This document shows, piece by piece, positions 1 through 5,083 of a stretch of DNA of 8,785 nt (positions are counted from its first letter, which is position 1; every line of letters begins with the position of its first letter). The position numbers and the translations under genes were made by a program. The notes beneath the pieces were generated by a model that ran no database searches, was not told the DNA's origin, and saw only the letters and a program-made list of their open reading frames with translations. The stretch comes from Treponema sp. Lineage in GTDB: Bacteria; Spirochaetota; Spirochaetia; Treponematales; Breznakiellaceae. The stretch lies in NCBI GenBank assembly GCA_031276685.1, contig JAISMQ010000284.1:1-8785 (forward strand). Reading direction: 5' to 3'.

Positions 1-677
1 CCCTGCGCCGCCAGGTAGGCTTCCACATCGGCGCGGGAAAACGCGAGGAGGGGCCGCAGAAGAACCAGCTTCCCCGCGCCCGTCGGGGATTCGGAGAATT
101 CCCCCCGGGATTCGGAGAATTCCCCCGGGAATTCGAAGAATTCCCGATGGAACGGCATCCGCCGCAGGCCGGCCGGGCCGGAGCCCCGGAGAATCCGCAT
201 AAGGCACAGTTCCAGGGCGTCATCCCCGGTGTGGGCCGTCACGATGGCCCCGGCGCCGCAGCGCAGGGCCTCCTTCCGCAGCAGGCGGTAGCGGAAACGC
301 CGCGCCGCAGCCTCGATGCCCGTGCCCCGGCGCAGGGCGTAGCGGGCCACCGCCCCGCCGGGGACGCTCAGAACCCGGCAGGGCAGGCCCAGACCCGCGC
401 AGAGAGCCTCCACGGCGCGGGCGTCCCCCCGGCTTTCCTCCGCAGGGCGGATACCGTGTTCCACGTGGGCGACCCGCAGGGCAAAGCCACCGGCCTCCCG
501 CAGCCGGGAAAGGGCCACAAGCATGGCGCTGGAGTCCGCGCCCCCGGAAACCGCCGCCAGCAGGGTCATGCCCCCGGCAAGGCCGTCCAGGCCCTTTAGC
601 AGCCCGGCTTCAAAAGCGCCGCCCCCCGGGTCCTGGGGAACCGGGCCCAGAGGGGCCGGGCCCTTTGGGGCCTTCAT
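1..677 (-). CDS. tilS: tRNA(Ile)-lysidine synthetase TilS, 3'-truncated by the window edge
   Basis: TilS is a cytoplasmic ATP-dependent enzyme that converts C34 of tRNA-Ile(CAU) to lysidine so that it reads AUA. The 225 complete codons visible cover the N-terminal PP-loop ATPase domain. The P-loop is SGGADSS at residues 44-50. It is followed by VAHVEHGIR (69-77), the helix IEAAARRFRYRLL (121-133), TAHTGDDALEL (147-157), LMRILRGSG (159-167) and LLRPLLAFSR (206-215), all in family order. The rest of the protein lies beyond position 1. ATG at 677 is the only plausible start; the next in-frame ATG is residue 37, almost on the P-loop. That start directly follows a run of eight U's ending a strong terminator hairpin, and no conventional ribosome site lies close to it. 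Residues about 178-198 are a triplicated heptapeptide that I do not know from other TilS proteins. The gene follows rplY. Identification is firm; the start is less so. Confidence 0.93.
   Translation of the reverse strand, partial: MKAPKGPAPLGPVPQDPGGGAFEAGLLKGLDGLAGGMTLLAAVSGGADSSAMLVALSRLREAGGFALRVAHVEHGIRPAEESRGDARAVEALCAGLGLPCRVLSVPGGAVARYALRRGTGIEAAARRFRYRLLRKEALRCGAGAIVTAHTGDDALELCLMRILRGSGPAGLRRMPFHREFFEFPGEFSESRGEFSESPTGAGKLVLLRPLLAFSRADVEAYLAAQ
86..146. repeat. Three in-frame 21-bp near-palindromic tandem repeats within tilS
   Basis: Three units have their GAATTCCC cores 21 bp apart (96, 117, 138). The third, GGGAATTCGAAGAATTCCC (128-145 region), is an almost perfect inverted repeat: 8 bp, a short centre, 8 bp. 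The first two are imperfect versions beginning GGGATTCGGAGAATTC. Because 21 is a multiple of three, tilS stays open and the repeats encode EFFEFPG, EFSESRG and EFSESPT between the GLRRM segment and LLRPLL. In better-known TilS proteins this is a short linker, so an added loop is the simplest reading. Confidence 0.85.
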
Positions 678-708
678 AAAAAAAAGAGGAACGGGCGCCC
701 CCGTTCCT
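678..708 (-). terminator. Intrinsic terminator downstream of rplY, abutting the tilS start codon
   Basis: On the minus strand a 9-bp perfect stem, AGGAACGGG (708-700) with CCCGTTCCT (695-687), closes on a 4-nt loop. It is followed by C and eight T's (685-678), the classic Rho-independent form. It lies 27 bases after the rplY stop. The tilS ATG (677-675) begins on the base immediately after the last T. A GGAGG sequence at the upstream foot of the hairpin is the only Shine-Dalgarno-like element near tilS and is partly within the stem. Confidence 0.9.
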
Positions 709-734
709 CCGCCCGGTCCAGGACCACGGCAAGC

Positions 735-1367
735 TTAACTTTGAGGTTTCGCGGCCGGCGCCGGAGTCGCTGCCGGCGCGGCTGCGGCGGCCTCCTCGGG
801 GGCGGCAACGGTTTCTTCCCTGGCGTACTTGACCAGCGCGACCACCTGGTCTTCGTTGGAAATAAGCCGGACCCCTTCGCCCAGCTTAAGATCCCGCACG
901 TGGATCGACTGATTTACCTTGAGTTCCGAAATATCCACGCTGATCCGTTCGGGAAGGTCCTTGGGAAGACATTCCACCTCGATCTCGTGCAGGGGGGACT
1001 CAAGGACGCCGCCTTCCCGTACACCCGCAGGATTCCCGGTAAGGTGCAGCGGGACGCGGGCCCGCAGGGCTACGCCGCTTTCCACCTCGTAAAAATCAAC
1101 ATGGAGGATACTCCCCTCAACGATACTGCGCTGAGTGTCTTTTACGAAGGCTTCGTAGGTTTTTCCCTCAACTTCCACCTTGACGATGGTACTTTCGGAA
1201 ATGTTCCTGACCTGGCTGGAAAATTCGCGCCCGTCAAGATCGATGGAAACGGAAGCGCCGCTCCGCCCATACAACACCGCCGGAATACGGCCGCTCCGCC
1301 TGATCCGCCGGGCTTCCGCCGACCCTTTGCCTGCCCGGTTCCGGGCCGACAGTACTACTTGACTCAT
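735..1367 (-). CDS. rplY: 50S ribosomal protein L25/general stress protein CTC family
   Basis: L25 binds 5S rRNA in the central protuberance of the 50S subunit. The 210-residue product is the long TL5/CTC form. The N-terminal L25 beta-barrel (about residues 1-95) begins with an S-x-x-x-R-x-x-x-GKGSAEARRIRRSGRIPAVLYG pattern. The CTC C-terminal domain (about 100-185) contains HLTGNPAGVREGGVLE and LPERISVDISEL. A low-complexity Ala/Pro tail (about 188-210) ends in KPQS. The ATG at 1367 has AAGGAG seven bases upstream. The gene lies 39 bases after the tRNA-Gln 3' end, and a strong terminator follows it. In Borrelia, as I recall, pth sits between this gene and tilS; here it is absent. Confidence 0.96.
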   Translation of the reverse strand: MSQVVLSARNRAGKGSAEARRIRRSGRIPAVLYGRSGASVSIDLDGREFSSQVRNISESTIVKVEVEGKTYEAFVKDTQRSIVEGSILHVDFYEVESGVALRARVPLHLTGNPAGVREGGVLESPLHEIEVECLPKDLPERISVDISELKVNQSIHVRDLKLGEGVRLISNEDQVVALVKYAREETVAAPEEAAAAAPAATPAPAAKPQS

Positions 1368-1386
1368 GCCACAACTCCTTCTGCTA

Positions 1387-1400
1387 ATCAGATGTCTGAT
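1387..1400. repeat. Short perfect dyad between tRNA-Gln and rplY
   Basis: ATCAGATGTCTGAT is a perfect 6-bp inverted repeat with a 2-bp centre. As RNA it would form at most a 5-bp stem with a 4-nt loop. It occupies the interval between the mature tRNA 3' end (1407) and the rplY ribosome site (about 1375-1380). It could mark tRNA 3' processing or bind a regulator; the sequence does not decide. No U-tract follows, so it is not an intrinsic terminator. Confidence 0.5.
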
Positions 1401-1406
1401 GTTATC

Positions 1407-1478
1407 CTGGGACGACAGGGTTCGAACCTGTGCATGCCGGAGCCAAAACCCGGTGGCTTACCACTTGCCTACGTCCCA
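1407..1478 (-). tRNA. tRNA-Gln (anticodon UUG)
   Basis: The cloverleaf is complete. The acceptor arm is TGGGACG (1478-1472) with CGTCCCA (1414-1408), 7 bp. The D arm is GGC/GCC with a GTGGTAA loop. The anticodon stem is CCGGG/TCCGG (one G-U pair) with loop TTTTGGC, giving anticodon TTG for CAA glutamine codons. The T arm is ACAGG/CCTGT with loop TTCGAAC. The discriminator is G at 1407. The next bases are GAT, so CCA is not encoded and must be added after transcription. The gene sits in the same direction between spoVG and rplY, so it may be processed out of a protein-coding transcript. Confidence 0.96.
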
Positions 1479-1545
1479 ATAAAATTCGTACCGCCGGCAG
1501 CACCGGTATCTGGAGCAACTTACATAGTGACAGGCCGCGTACCCG

Positions 1546-1827
1546 CTATATTTCCACCGAAAGATCATCCTCGCCGTTACCGGAATCGTAACGTTCAAGA
1601 ATCTGCCGCTGCAATTCCGCCCGGAAGTCCGGGTTGATGGGATGGGCGACATCCTTGTACTCACCGGCCCGCGTCTTACGGCTGGGCATGGCGATAAAAA
1701 CCCCGCTTTTCCCTTCGATGATCTTTACATTATGCACAACAAAGCAGTCATCAAACGTAACGGTTACATACGCCTTCAGTTTGCCTTCTCCGGTTACTTT
1801 ACGGACGCGGATATCAGTTATTTCCAT
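1546..1827 (-). CDS. spoVG: SpoVG family nucleic-acid-binding regulator
   Basis: The 93-residue product matches the SpoVG family over its whole length. It starts MEITDIRVRKV, continues with KAYVTVTFDDCFVVHNVKIIEG and the very conserved GVFIAMPSRKT (about residues 42-52), then a KDVAHPINPDFR segment leading into a C-terminal helix. SpoVG proteins act at asymmetric septation in Bacillus, and in Borrelia and Listeria they bind DNA or RNA, so a regulatory role is expected; the target here cannot be read from the sequence. ATG at 1827 has AAGGAG six or so bases upstream. The gene follows ispE by 33 bases and precedes tRNA-Gln by 67. It may use the ispE promoter, a weak internal one, or both. Confidence 0.96.
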   Translation of the reverse strand: MEITDIRVRKVTGEGKLKAYVTVTFDDCFVVHNVKIIEGKSGVFIAMPSRKTRAGEYKDVAHPINPDFRAELQRQILERYDSGNGEDDLSVEI

Positions 1828-1860
1828 GGGCGTCTCCTTAGCGATGTGGCCAACAAAGTA

Positions 1861-2799
1861 CTAACATTGTACTACCCGAAACGCCGAACGCGCAAGGAAA
1901 AACGTCATACAAACAAAAATCCAACGATCCGCCAATAACCGCGCCGCCCTTTCCGCCTCCCCGGCGTCCGTAAAAACCCCGAAACAGGTGGAACCCGCCC
2001 CGGACAAGCCTGCAAAGGCGGCGCCCGAATCCCGCAACGCGGAAATGATACGCCCGTAGGCCCCTTCCCCGGCCCCAAGAACCGGAAAAAAGTCGTTCCA
2101 AAACGGCCAGTCCCCGGGCCCGGCCTCCAGGGCCTTGATAAGCGCCTCCCTGCCCGGCCCCGCGTTTCCGCCCCCCCCGCCTCCGCGCTGCGCGTCCAGG
2201 CGGCGGAAAGCCTCCCCGGTGGGGCTGGGAAAACCGGGATTCACCAGGACCGCCGGCCAGGGCCGGGGCGTTTCCAGCGGAACGATCCGCTCCCCCCGGC
2301 CGCCTACCCAGGCCGCGCCGCCCCGGCCAAGCCTGCCGGGCCCCTCCCCCGGCGCGTCCGCCAGGAAAAAGGGGACATCGCTGCCCAGGCGCAGGGCCAT
2401 GTCCCGCAGTTCCGCCGGGGGCAGGCCGGCGCCCGCCAGCAGATCCAGGGCCCCCAGGGCTGCGGCGGCGGTGGAGGACCCGCCCCCCAGGCCGCCCCCC
2501 AGGGGGACGCGCTTGTCCCGGCTTACCCGTATGCCCCGGTTAAAACCCGTGCGCCGCCTGAACAGGGACACCGCCTGGCGCACGATGTTCGGCTCCGCCG
2601 GAATACCGCCCTGCGGAAGCGCGGAATCAACGAGGATCTCGCAAACCCCGTCCTCTTCCAGAAGCTCGAAACCCAGGGTATCCCCAAAATCCAAAACCTG
2701 GAAGATGCTTTCCAAATCGTGATAACCGTCGGCCCGGCGCCCCCCCACCGAAAGGTGCAGGTTGATCTTGCAGGGGGAGCTAACCTTGATCCGAAGCAT
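1861..2799 (-). CDS. ispE: 4-diphosphocytidyl-2-C-methyl-D-erythritol kinase IspE
   Basis: IspE phosphorylates the 2-hydroxyl of CDP-methylerythritol with ATP, the fourth step of the MEP isoprenoid pathway. The 312-residue product has the GHMP-kinase layout: SSPCKINLHL with catalytic Lys11, RADGYHDLESIFQ (22-34), the ATP-binding loop PLGGGLGGGSSTAAA (99-113), LGSDVPFFL with catalytic Asp141, and the C-terminal SGAGSTCFGVF. I chose ATG at 2799. The frame is open to 2877, but the extra 26 residues precede the usual N-terminus and would cross a clear promoter. With this start the -10 box ends only 10 bases before ATG and no good ribosome site exists, which suggests a leaderless message. A G8 run at 2171-2178 encodes a Gly-rich loop (QRGGGGGGN) not needed in the family. 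The tail after the GHMP core is slightly long and hydrophobic. The spoVG gene lies 33 bases downstream. Confidence 0.95.
   Translation of the reverse strand: MLRIKVSSPCKINLHLSVGGRRADGYHDLESIFQVLDFGDTLGFELLEEDGVCEILVDSALPQGGIPAEPNIVRQAVSLFRRRTGFNRGIRVSRDKRVPLGGGLGGGSSTAAAALGALDLLAGAGLPPAELRDMALRLGSDVPFFLADAPGEGPGRLGRGGAAWVGGRGERIVPLETPRPWPAVLVNPGFPSPTGEAFRRLDAQRGGGGGGNAGPGREALIKALEAGPGDWPFWNDFFPVLGAGEGAYGRIISALRDSGAAFAGLSGAGSTCFGVFTDAGEAERAARLLADRWIFVCMTFFLARSAFRVVQC
1866..1895 (-). promoter_or_regulatory. Possible weak internal promoter for spoVG
   Basis: TACAAT (1871-1866, five of six to the sigma70 -10) lies 18 bp after TTGCGC (1895-1890, three of six to the -35). Both are inside the 3' end of ispE, and the predicted start would leave a leader of about 30 nt carrying the spoVG AAGGAG. 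The -10 overlaps a direct repeat, TAGTAC-AATGT-TAGTAC (1874-1858), that also spans the ispE stop codon. The -35 match is poor, so this is tentative. Confidence 0.3.
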
Positions 2800-2809
2800 C
2801 GTCCGGATT

Positions 2810-2838
2810 CTTATAATGAAAAACGCGCCCCGTGTAAA
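2810..2838 (-). promoter_or_regulatory. Sigma70-type promoter of ispE
   Basis: TTTACA (2838-2833, five of six) and TATAAG (2815-2810, five of six) are separated by exactly 17 bp. The expected transcription start falls about 1-5 bases before the ispE ATG at 2799. A 6-bp inverted repeat, CGCGCC (2824-2829) and GGCGCG (2843-2848), flanks the -35 box and could be an operator, though GC-rich chance matches of this size are common. Confidence 0.75.
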
Positions 2839-2894
2839 GTACGGCGCGAAAAACCAGGCGCGGGGCGGTAAATCCATAAAAAAGCAAAAACCAG

Positions 2895-2924
2895 TTGACA
2901 GATACTAAAAGTCTCCCTTATGTT
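2895..2924 (+). promoter_or_regulatory. Sigma70-type promoter of the acidic protein gene
   Basis: A perfect -35 hexamer TTGACA (2895-2900) is followed after 18 bp by TATGTT (2919-2924, four of six to the -10). The area is AT-rich against a GC-rich background. The predicted start near 2931 leaves a leader of about 25 nt containing AGGAAGGGAG before GTG 2956. It points away from the ispE promoter, forming a divergent pair. Confidence 0.65.
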
Positions 2925-2955
2925 TCAAGAAATATCATTGAGGAAGGGAGAAAAC

Positions 2956-3423
2956 GTGGCTTCCGGGGGGCCGGATACGGGCCTCTTACGCAGCCATACC
3001 TATCCAAGCAAACCGGAGAAGCACATGAATACCCAGAGGATTCTTGCCTGTGAAATGGAGGCTCTTTGCCTGATGCCCGTCAGCGGCTCGTTCGGCAGCA
3101 CGGAGAATTCCGGCATACCGGAACCGGCCACATGGAGGCCCGGCGCTGCGGAACCGCCCGTAATTGACTGGGCGGCGCCGGATTGGGGGGGGGCCGGCCC
3201 TGCTTTCCCCTGCCTGGCCTTCGGCGACGATGACGAAGACGAGGAAATTGACGATGACGAAGACAGTTTTGACGACATGGAAGATGACTTCGACGATGAT
3301 TTTGACGATGACGATGATGATTTTGACGATGACGAAGACGATTTTGACGATGACGAGGATGATGAAGACGATGATTTTGATTACGACGACGATGCAGACT
3401 ACGATGACGATTTTGAGGAGTAG
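2956..3423 (+). CDS. Hypothetical protein with long Asp/Glu-rich aromatic-spaced C-terminal tail
   Basis: I do not recognise a family. With GTG 2956 the product has 155 residues. Residues 1-90 are Pro/Gly-rich with Cys at 32, 38 and 86 and no clear signal peptide or membrane segment. Residues 91-155 are almost wholly Asp/Glu, broken by Phe at 105, 112, 116, 123, 130, 141 and 153 and Tyr at 143 and 149. The first Phe intervals are 7, 4, 7, 7 and 11, a spacing that would place them on one face of a helix. GTG has AGGAAGGGAG five bases upstream. An open-frame ATG at 2920 overlaps the -10 box and is rejected. ATG at 3025 with GGAG six bases upstream is a real alternative (132 residues). A G9 run (3185-3193) lies just before the tail. 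It is the only + strand gene here. Acidic tails can act as nucleic-acid mimics, chaperones or cation buffers; none can be assigned. Confidence 0.75.
   Translation: MASGGPDTGLLRSHTYPSKPEKHMNTQRILACEMEALCLMPVSGSFGSTENSGIPEPATWRPGAAEPPVIDWAAPDWGGAGPAFPCLAFGDDDEDEEIDDDEDSFDDMEDDFDDDFDDDDDDFDDDEDDFDDDEDDEDDDFDYDDDADYDDDFEE
3226..3420 (+). repeat. Degenerate GAY/GAR triplet repeat encoding the acidic tail
   Basis: The segment is built almost entirely from GAC, GAT, GAA and GAG codons, with TTT inserted roughly every 12, 21 or 33 bases. Larger similar units such as GATTTTGACGATGACGA recur around 3297-3360, consistent with growth by tandem duplication. GAC and GAT alternate irregularly, so the protein pattern is kept better than a pure DNA repeat would need. 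Confidence 0.8.
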
Positions 3424-3492
3424 GATCCTCCCGGCCCGCGCGGGCCGGAACCCTGCGAAACCGGGAATCCTGCCGCGCGTGGCAGGATCCTA
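3421..3492. terminator. Convergent-gene junction with two GC-rich hairpins (possible bidirectional terminator)
   Basis: Between the acidic gene stop and the rsfS stop lie a perfect palindrome, CCGGCCCGCGCGGGCCGG (3431-3448), and a stem ATCCTGCC/GGCAGGAT (3467-3474, 3481-3488) with a 6-nt loop. Neither has a U-tract, so they are not canonical intrinsic terminators; they may stop polymerase with help or protect 3' ends from either direction. The two TAG stop codons sit at the outer ends of a mirrored TAGGATCC (3421-3428) and GGATCCTA (3485-3492). Confidence 0.55.
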
Positions 3493-3900
3493 GGGGAAGA
3501 TACGCGGGGCGGCGCTCCAGAGCCGCTCCAGTTCGTAAAAATTCCGGGCCCGTTCGGACATCAGGTGGACCACGACGGCCCCCAGATCGGTGAGCCGCCA
3601 GTCGTCGTCTTCCGTGGAAAGCCGGAGCCGGGGGGAATGCCGCAGAATCTCCAGGTCCCGCTCCCGGCAAAAATCCTTAACGTGGCGCTCCAGGCCCCGC
3701 AGTTGGGCAATGCTGGCGGCGGTGGCAATAACGAAGAAGCTGGTCCAACTGTTACACTCCAGCAGATCCAGCACCGCCACATCCTGGGCGCGGCAATCGC
3801 GGAGCAGCGCCGCCAGCGCAAGGGCCGTATCCCTTGGATCCCCGGGGGGCTTCCCGCCCGGGGCGCGGGCCGTTTCACCCGCCGGTAACATAACGTCCAT
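3490..3900 (-). CDS. rsfS: Ribosomal silencing factor RsfS
   Basis: RsfS (RsfA/YbeB/Iojap family) binds L14 on the 50S subunit and blocks joining with 30S during starvation. The 136-residue product shows the family core: AQDVAVLDLLECNSWTSFFVIATA (38-61), the LRGLERHVKDF helix, then DDDWRLTDLGAVVVHLMSERARNFYELERLW (98-128). The frame is open to 4029, but that lies deep inside the upstream LCP gene. ATG at 3900 has AGGGA five bases upstream and overlaps that gene by 26 bases; ATG 3891 is a weaker alternative. It is the last gene of the rplU-to-rsfS operon and converges with the acidic gene. A Gly/Pro/Ala-rich stretch of about 20 residues precedes the core. Confidence 0.95.
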   Translation of the reverse strand: MDVMLPAGETARAPGGKPPGDPRDTALALAALLRDCRAQDVAVLDLLECNSWTSFFVIATAASIAQLRGLERHVKDFCRERDLEILRHSPRLRLSTEDDDWRLTDLGAVVVHLMSERARNFYELERLWSAAPRIFP

Positions 3901-5083
3901 CAAAATCCCTGCCAATGATAAAGGTAAAATCGGACCGGTATTCAAAATTCCGGAGTTCCAATTCGGTTTCCAGGTTTTCCTCGAGGGGGGTTTCGGCGCG
4001 GATGTTCCGGCACCGGATGATCTCCCCAAAGGCTTCCGCCGCTTCCAGAAAACCCGAACGGTCTATAATTTCCGACAACTCATAATCCCTTTCCACGTTG
4101 CCTATGGAGATAACATCATAGCCGAAACTCCGCAAAAGTTCCGCCGTCCGGCCGGCCAGGCCGTTAATATTGGTGCCGTTCAGCACTTCCACCGTAAAAA
4201 CCCGCTCCGACAGGGAACCTTCGGTCTGCCGGGTAATCGCCCCCAGGGTCTGGCTGACGATCTGCTTGATAAGGTTCCCGTCCCAGGAGGGCAGCAGCAG
4301 GGTCTGCCCGGAAATTTCCCGGATCGTCCCCCCCACGGACTGAATATTGGTCCGGTCCGGGTCGACAAAGGCAAATTCGCCCAGAAGCCTGAGCCAGGTC
4401 TGCCGGTTTATGTCCGTGGAAAAAAGGCCCTGGAAGAGGCCGCTTACCTGGGGGTTGGAAAGCTGCTCCCACATCTCCCCCAAACGCTTGATAAAGCCCA
4501 GGAAAAACCGCTGCCGGCGGAACGGGGCCATCTCCCGGTCCTCTTCCGGCAGTTCATAGGTGATATAGTCAAGGGCCTTGTCGCCGTCCAGCCGGACCAG
4601 CCCCGCCGGGAACAGGATGGGGGGGCTGGCGTACAGCTCCACCGGGGAGGGGATGAATATTTCCACCCCTTCAAGCAGGTCCACCGCGTCCCCCAGCTTG
4701 TCTTCGCCCAGGATCATGTAAAAGTTGATCTCGATTCCCAGCAGATCCTCGATCTCGTTCTTAAAATTCCCGATTTTTTGCCGGTCATAGAGGGTGTCGA
4801 TCCGGTCCACGCGGTTGATCTGCCGGATGATAAGCCCCAGATCGCGGGGGATATCGAAGATCGCCACCCGCCTGGTGGCCGGGTAGTACATAAAGACAAA
4901 GGAACTGAGGGGTTTCGCGTCCTTTTCCAGCACGAACAGGATGTTGATAACCCGGTCCCCGGAAAGGGCCTCCTCTATCGGGTCGGTCCGCAGGGAAAAG
5001 GCGATAAAGATGACCCCCCCGGCCAGGAAGATAAGTATGGCGGCCAGGAGGAAGCCGCTGGCGTTTATCTGCGATCTTCTCAC
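3875..5083 (-). CDS. LytR-CpsA-Psr (LCP) family membrane protein with LytR_C domain
   Basis: LCP enzymes transfer undecaprenyl-linked glycopolymers to cell-wall acceptors in many bacteria. The 402-residue product has one N-terminal membrane helix (about residues 10-31) with a basic MRRSQ start, so the bulk should lie outside the membrane. LCP-like features follow: INILFVLEKD (47-56), AIFDIPRDLGL (74-84) with the conserved PRD, the LDGDKALDYITYEL segment (165-178) and FRRQRFFLGFIKRL (188-201). A LytR_C domain begins around VEVLNGTNINGLAGR (298-312). The usual Arg-x-Asp-Thr segment is replaced by PLSSFVFMYY. GTG at 5083 is favoured because it overlaps the nadD-yqeK TGA in a GTGA junction; ATG 5134 would overlap by 55 bases. 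Substrate is unknown, and spirochaetes are not known for teichoic acids. Confidence 0.85.
   Translation of the reverse strand: MRRSQINASGFLLAAILIFLAGGVIFIAFSLRTDPIEEALSGDRVINILFVLEKDAKPLSSFVFMYYPATRRVAIFDIPRDLGLIIRQINRVDRIDTLYDRQKIGNFKNEIEDLLGIEINFYMILGEDKLGDAVDLLEGVEIFIPSPVELYASPPILFPAGLVRLDGDKALDYITYELPEEDREMAPFRRQRFFLGFIKRLGEMWEQLSNPQVSGLFQGLFSTDINRQTWLRLLGEFAFVDPDRTNIQSVGGTIREISGQTLLLPSWDGNLIKQIVSQTLGAITRQTEGSLSERVFTVEVLNGTNINGLAGRTAELLRSFGYDVISIGNVERDYELSEIIDRSGFLEAAEAFGEIIRCRNIRAETPLEENLETELELRNFEYRSDFTFIIGRDFDGRYVTGG

Noticed and set aside
147..738. Two + strand open frames at the left end
   Set aside because: Both are antisense to tilS, whose P-loop and downstream motifs are clear on the minus strand.
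1485..1520. Terminator between spoVG and tRNA-Gln
   Set aside because: The best stem (TACCG/CGGTA) is only 5 bp with a 10-nt loop and an interrupted U-tract; too weak to call.
741..1637. 298-residue + strand open frame
   Set aside because: It is antisense to rplY, covers the tRNA gene and part of spoVG, and its sequence has no recognisable domain.
2800..2877. Longer ispE start at 2877
   Set aside because: The extra residues precede the normal IspE N-terminus and would require translation across the -35 and -10 boxes.
2920..2955. ATG 2920 as start of the acidic protein
   Set aside because: It overlaps the predicted -10 box; GTG 2956 has a strong ribosome site and a suitable leader.
3233..3420. 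The repetitive acidic region as a CRISPR array or a microsatellite artefact
   Set aside because: There are no regular repeat-spacer units, and the frame ends in a proper stop with a promoter and ribosome site upstream, so a coding low-complexity tail is the better reading.
3901..4029. Longer rsfS start at 4029
   Set aside because: It lies far within the LCP coding region and adds residues without family similarity; ATG 3900 has a ribosome site.
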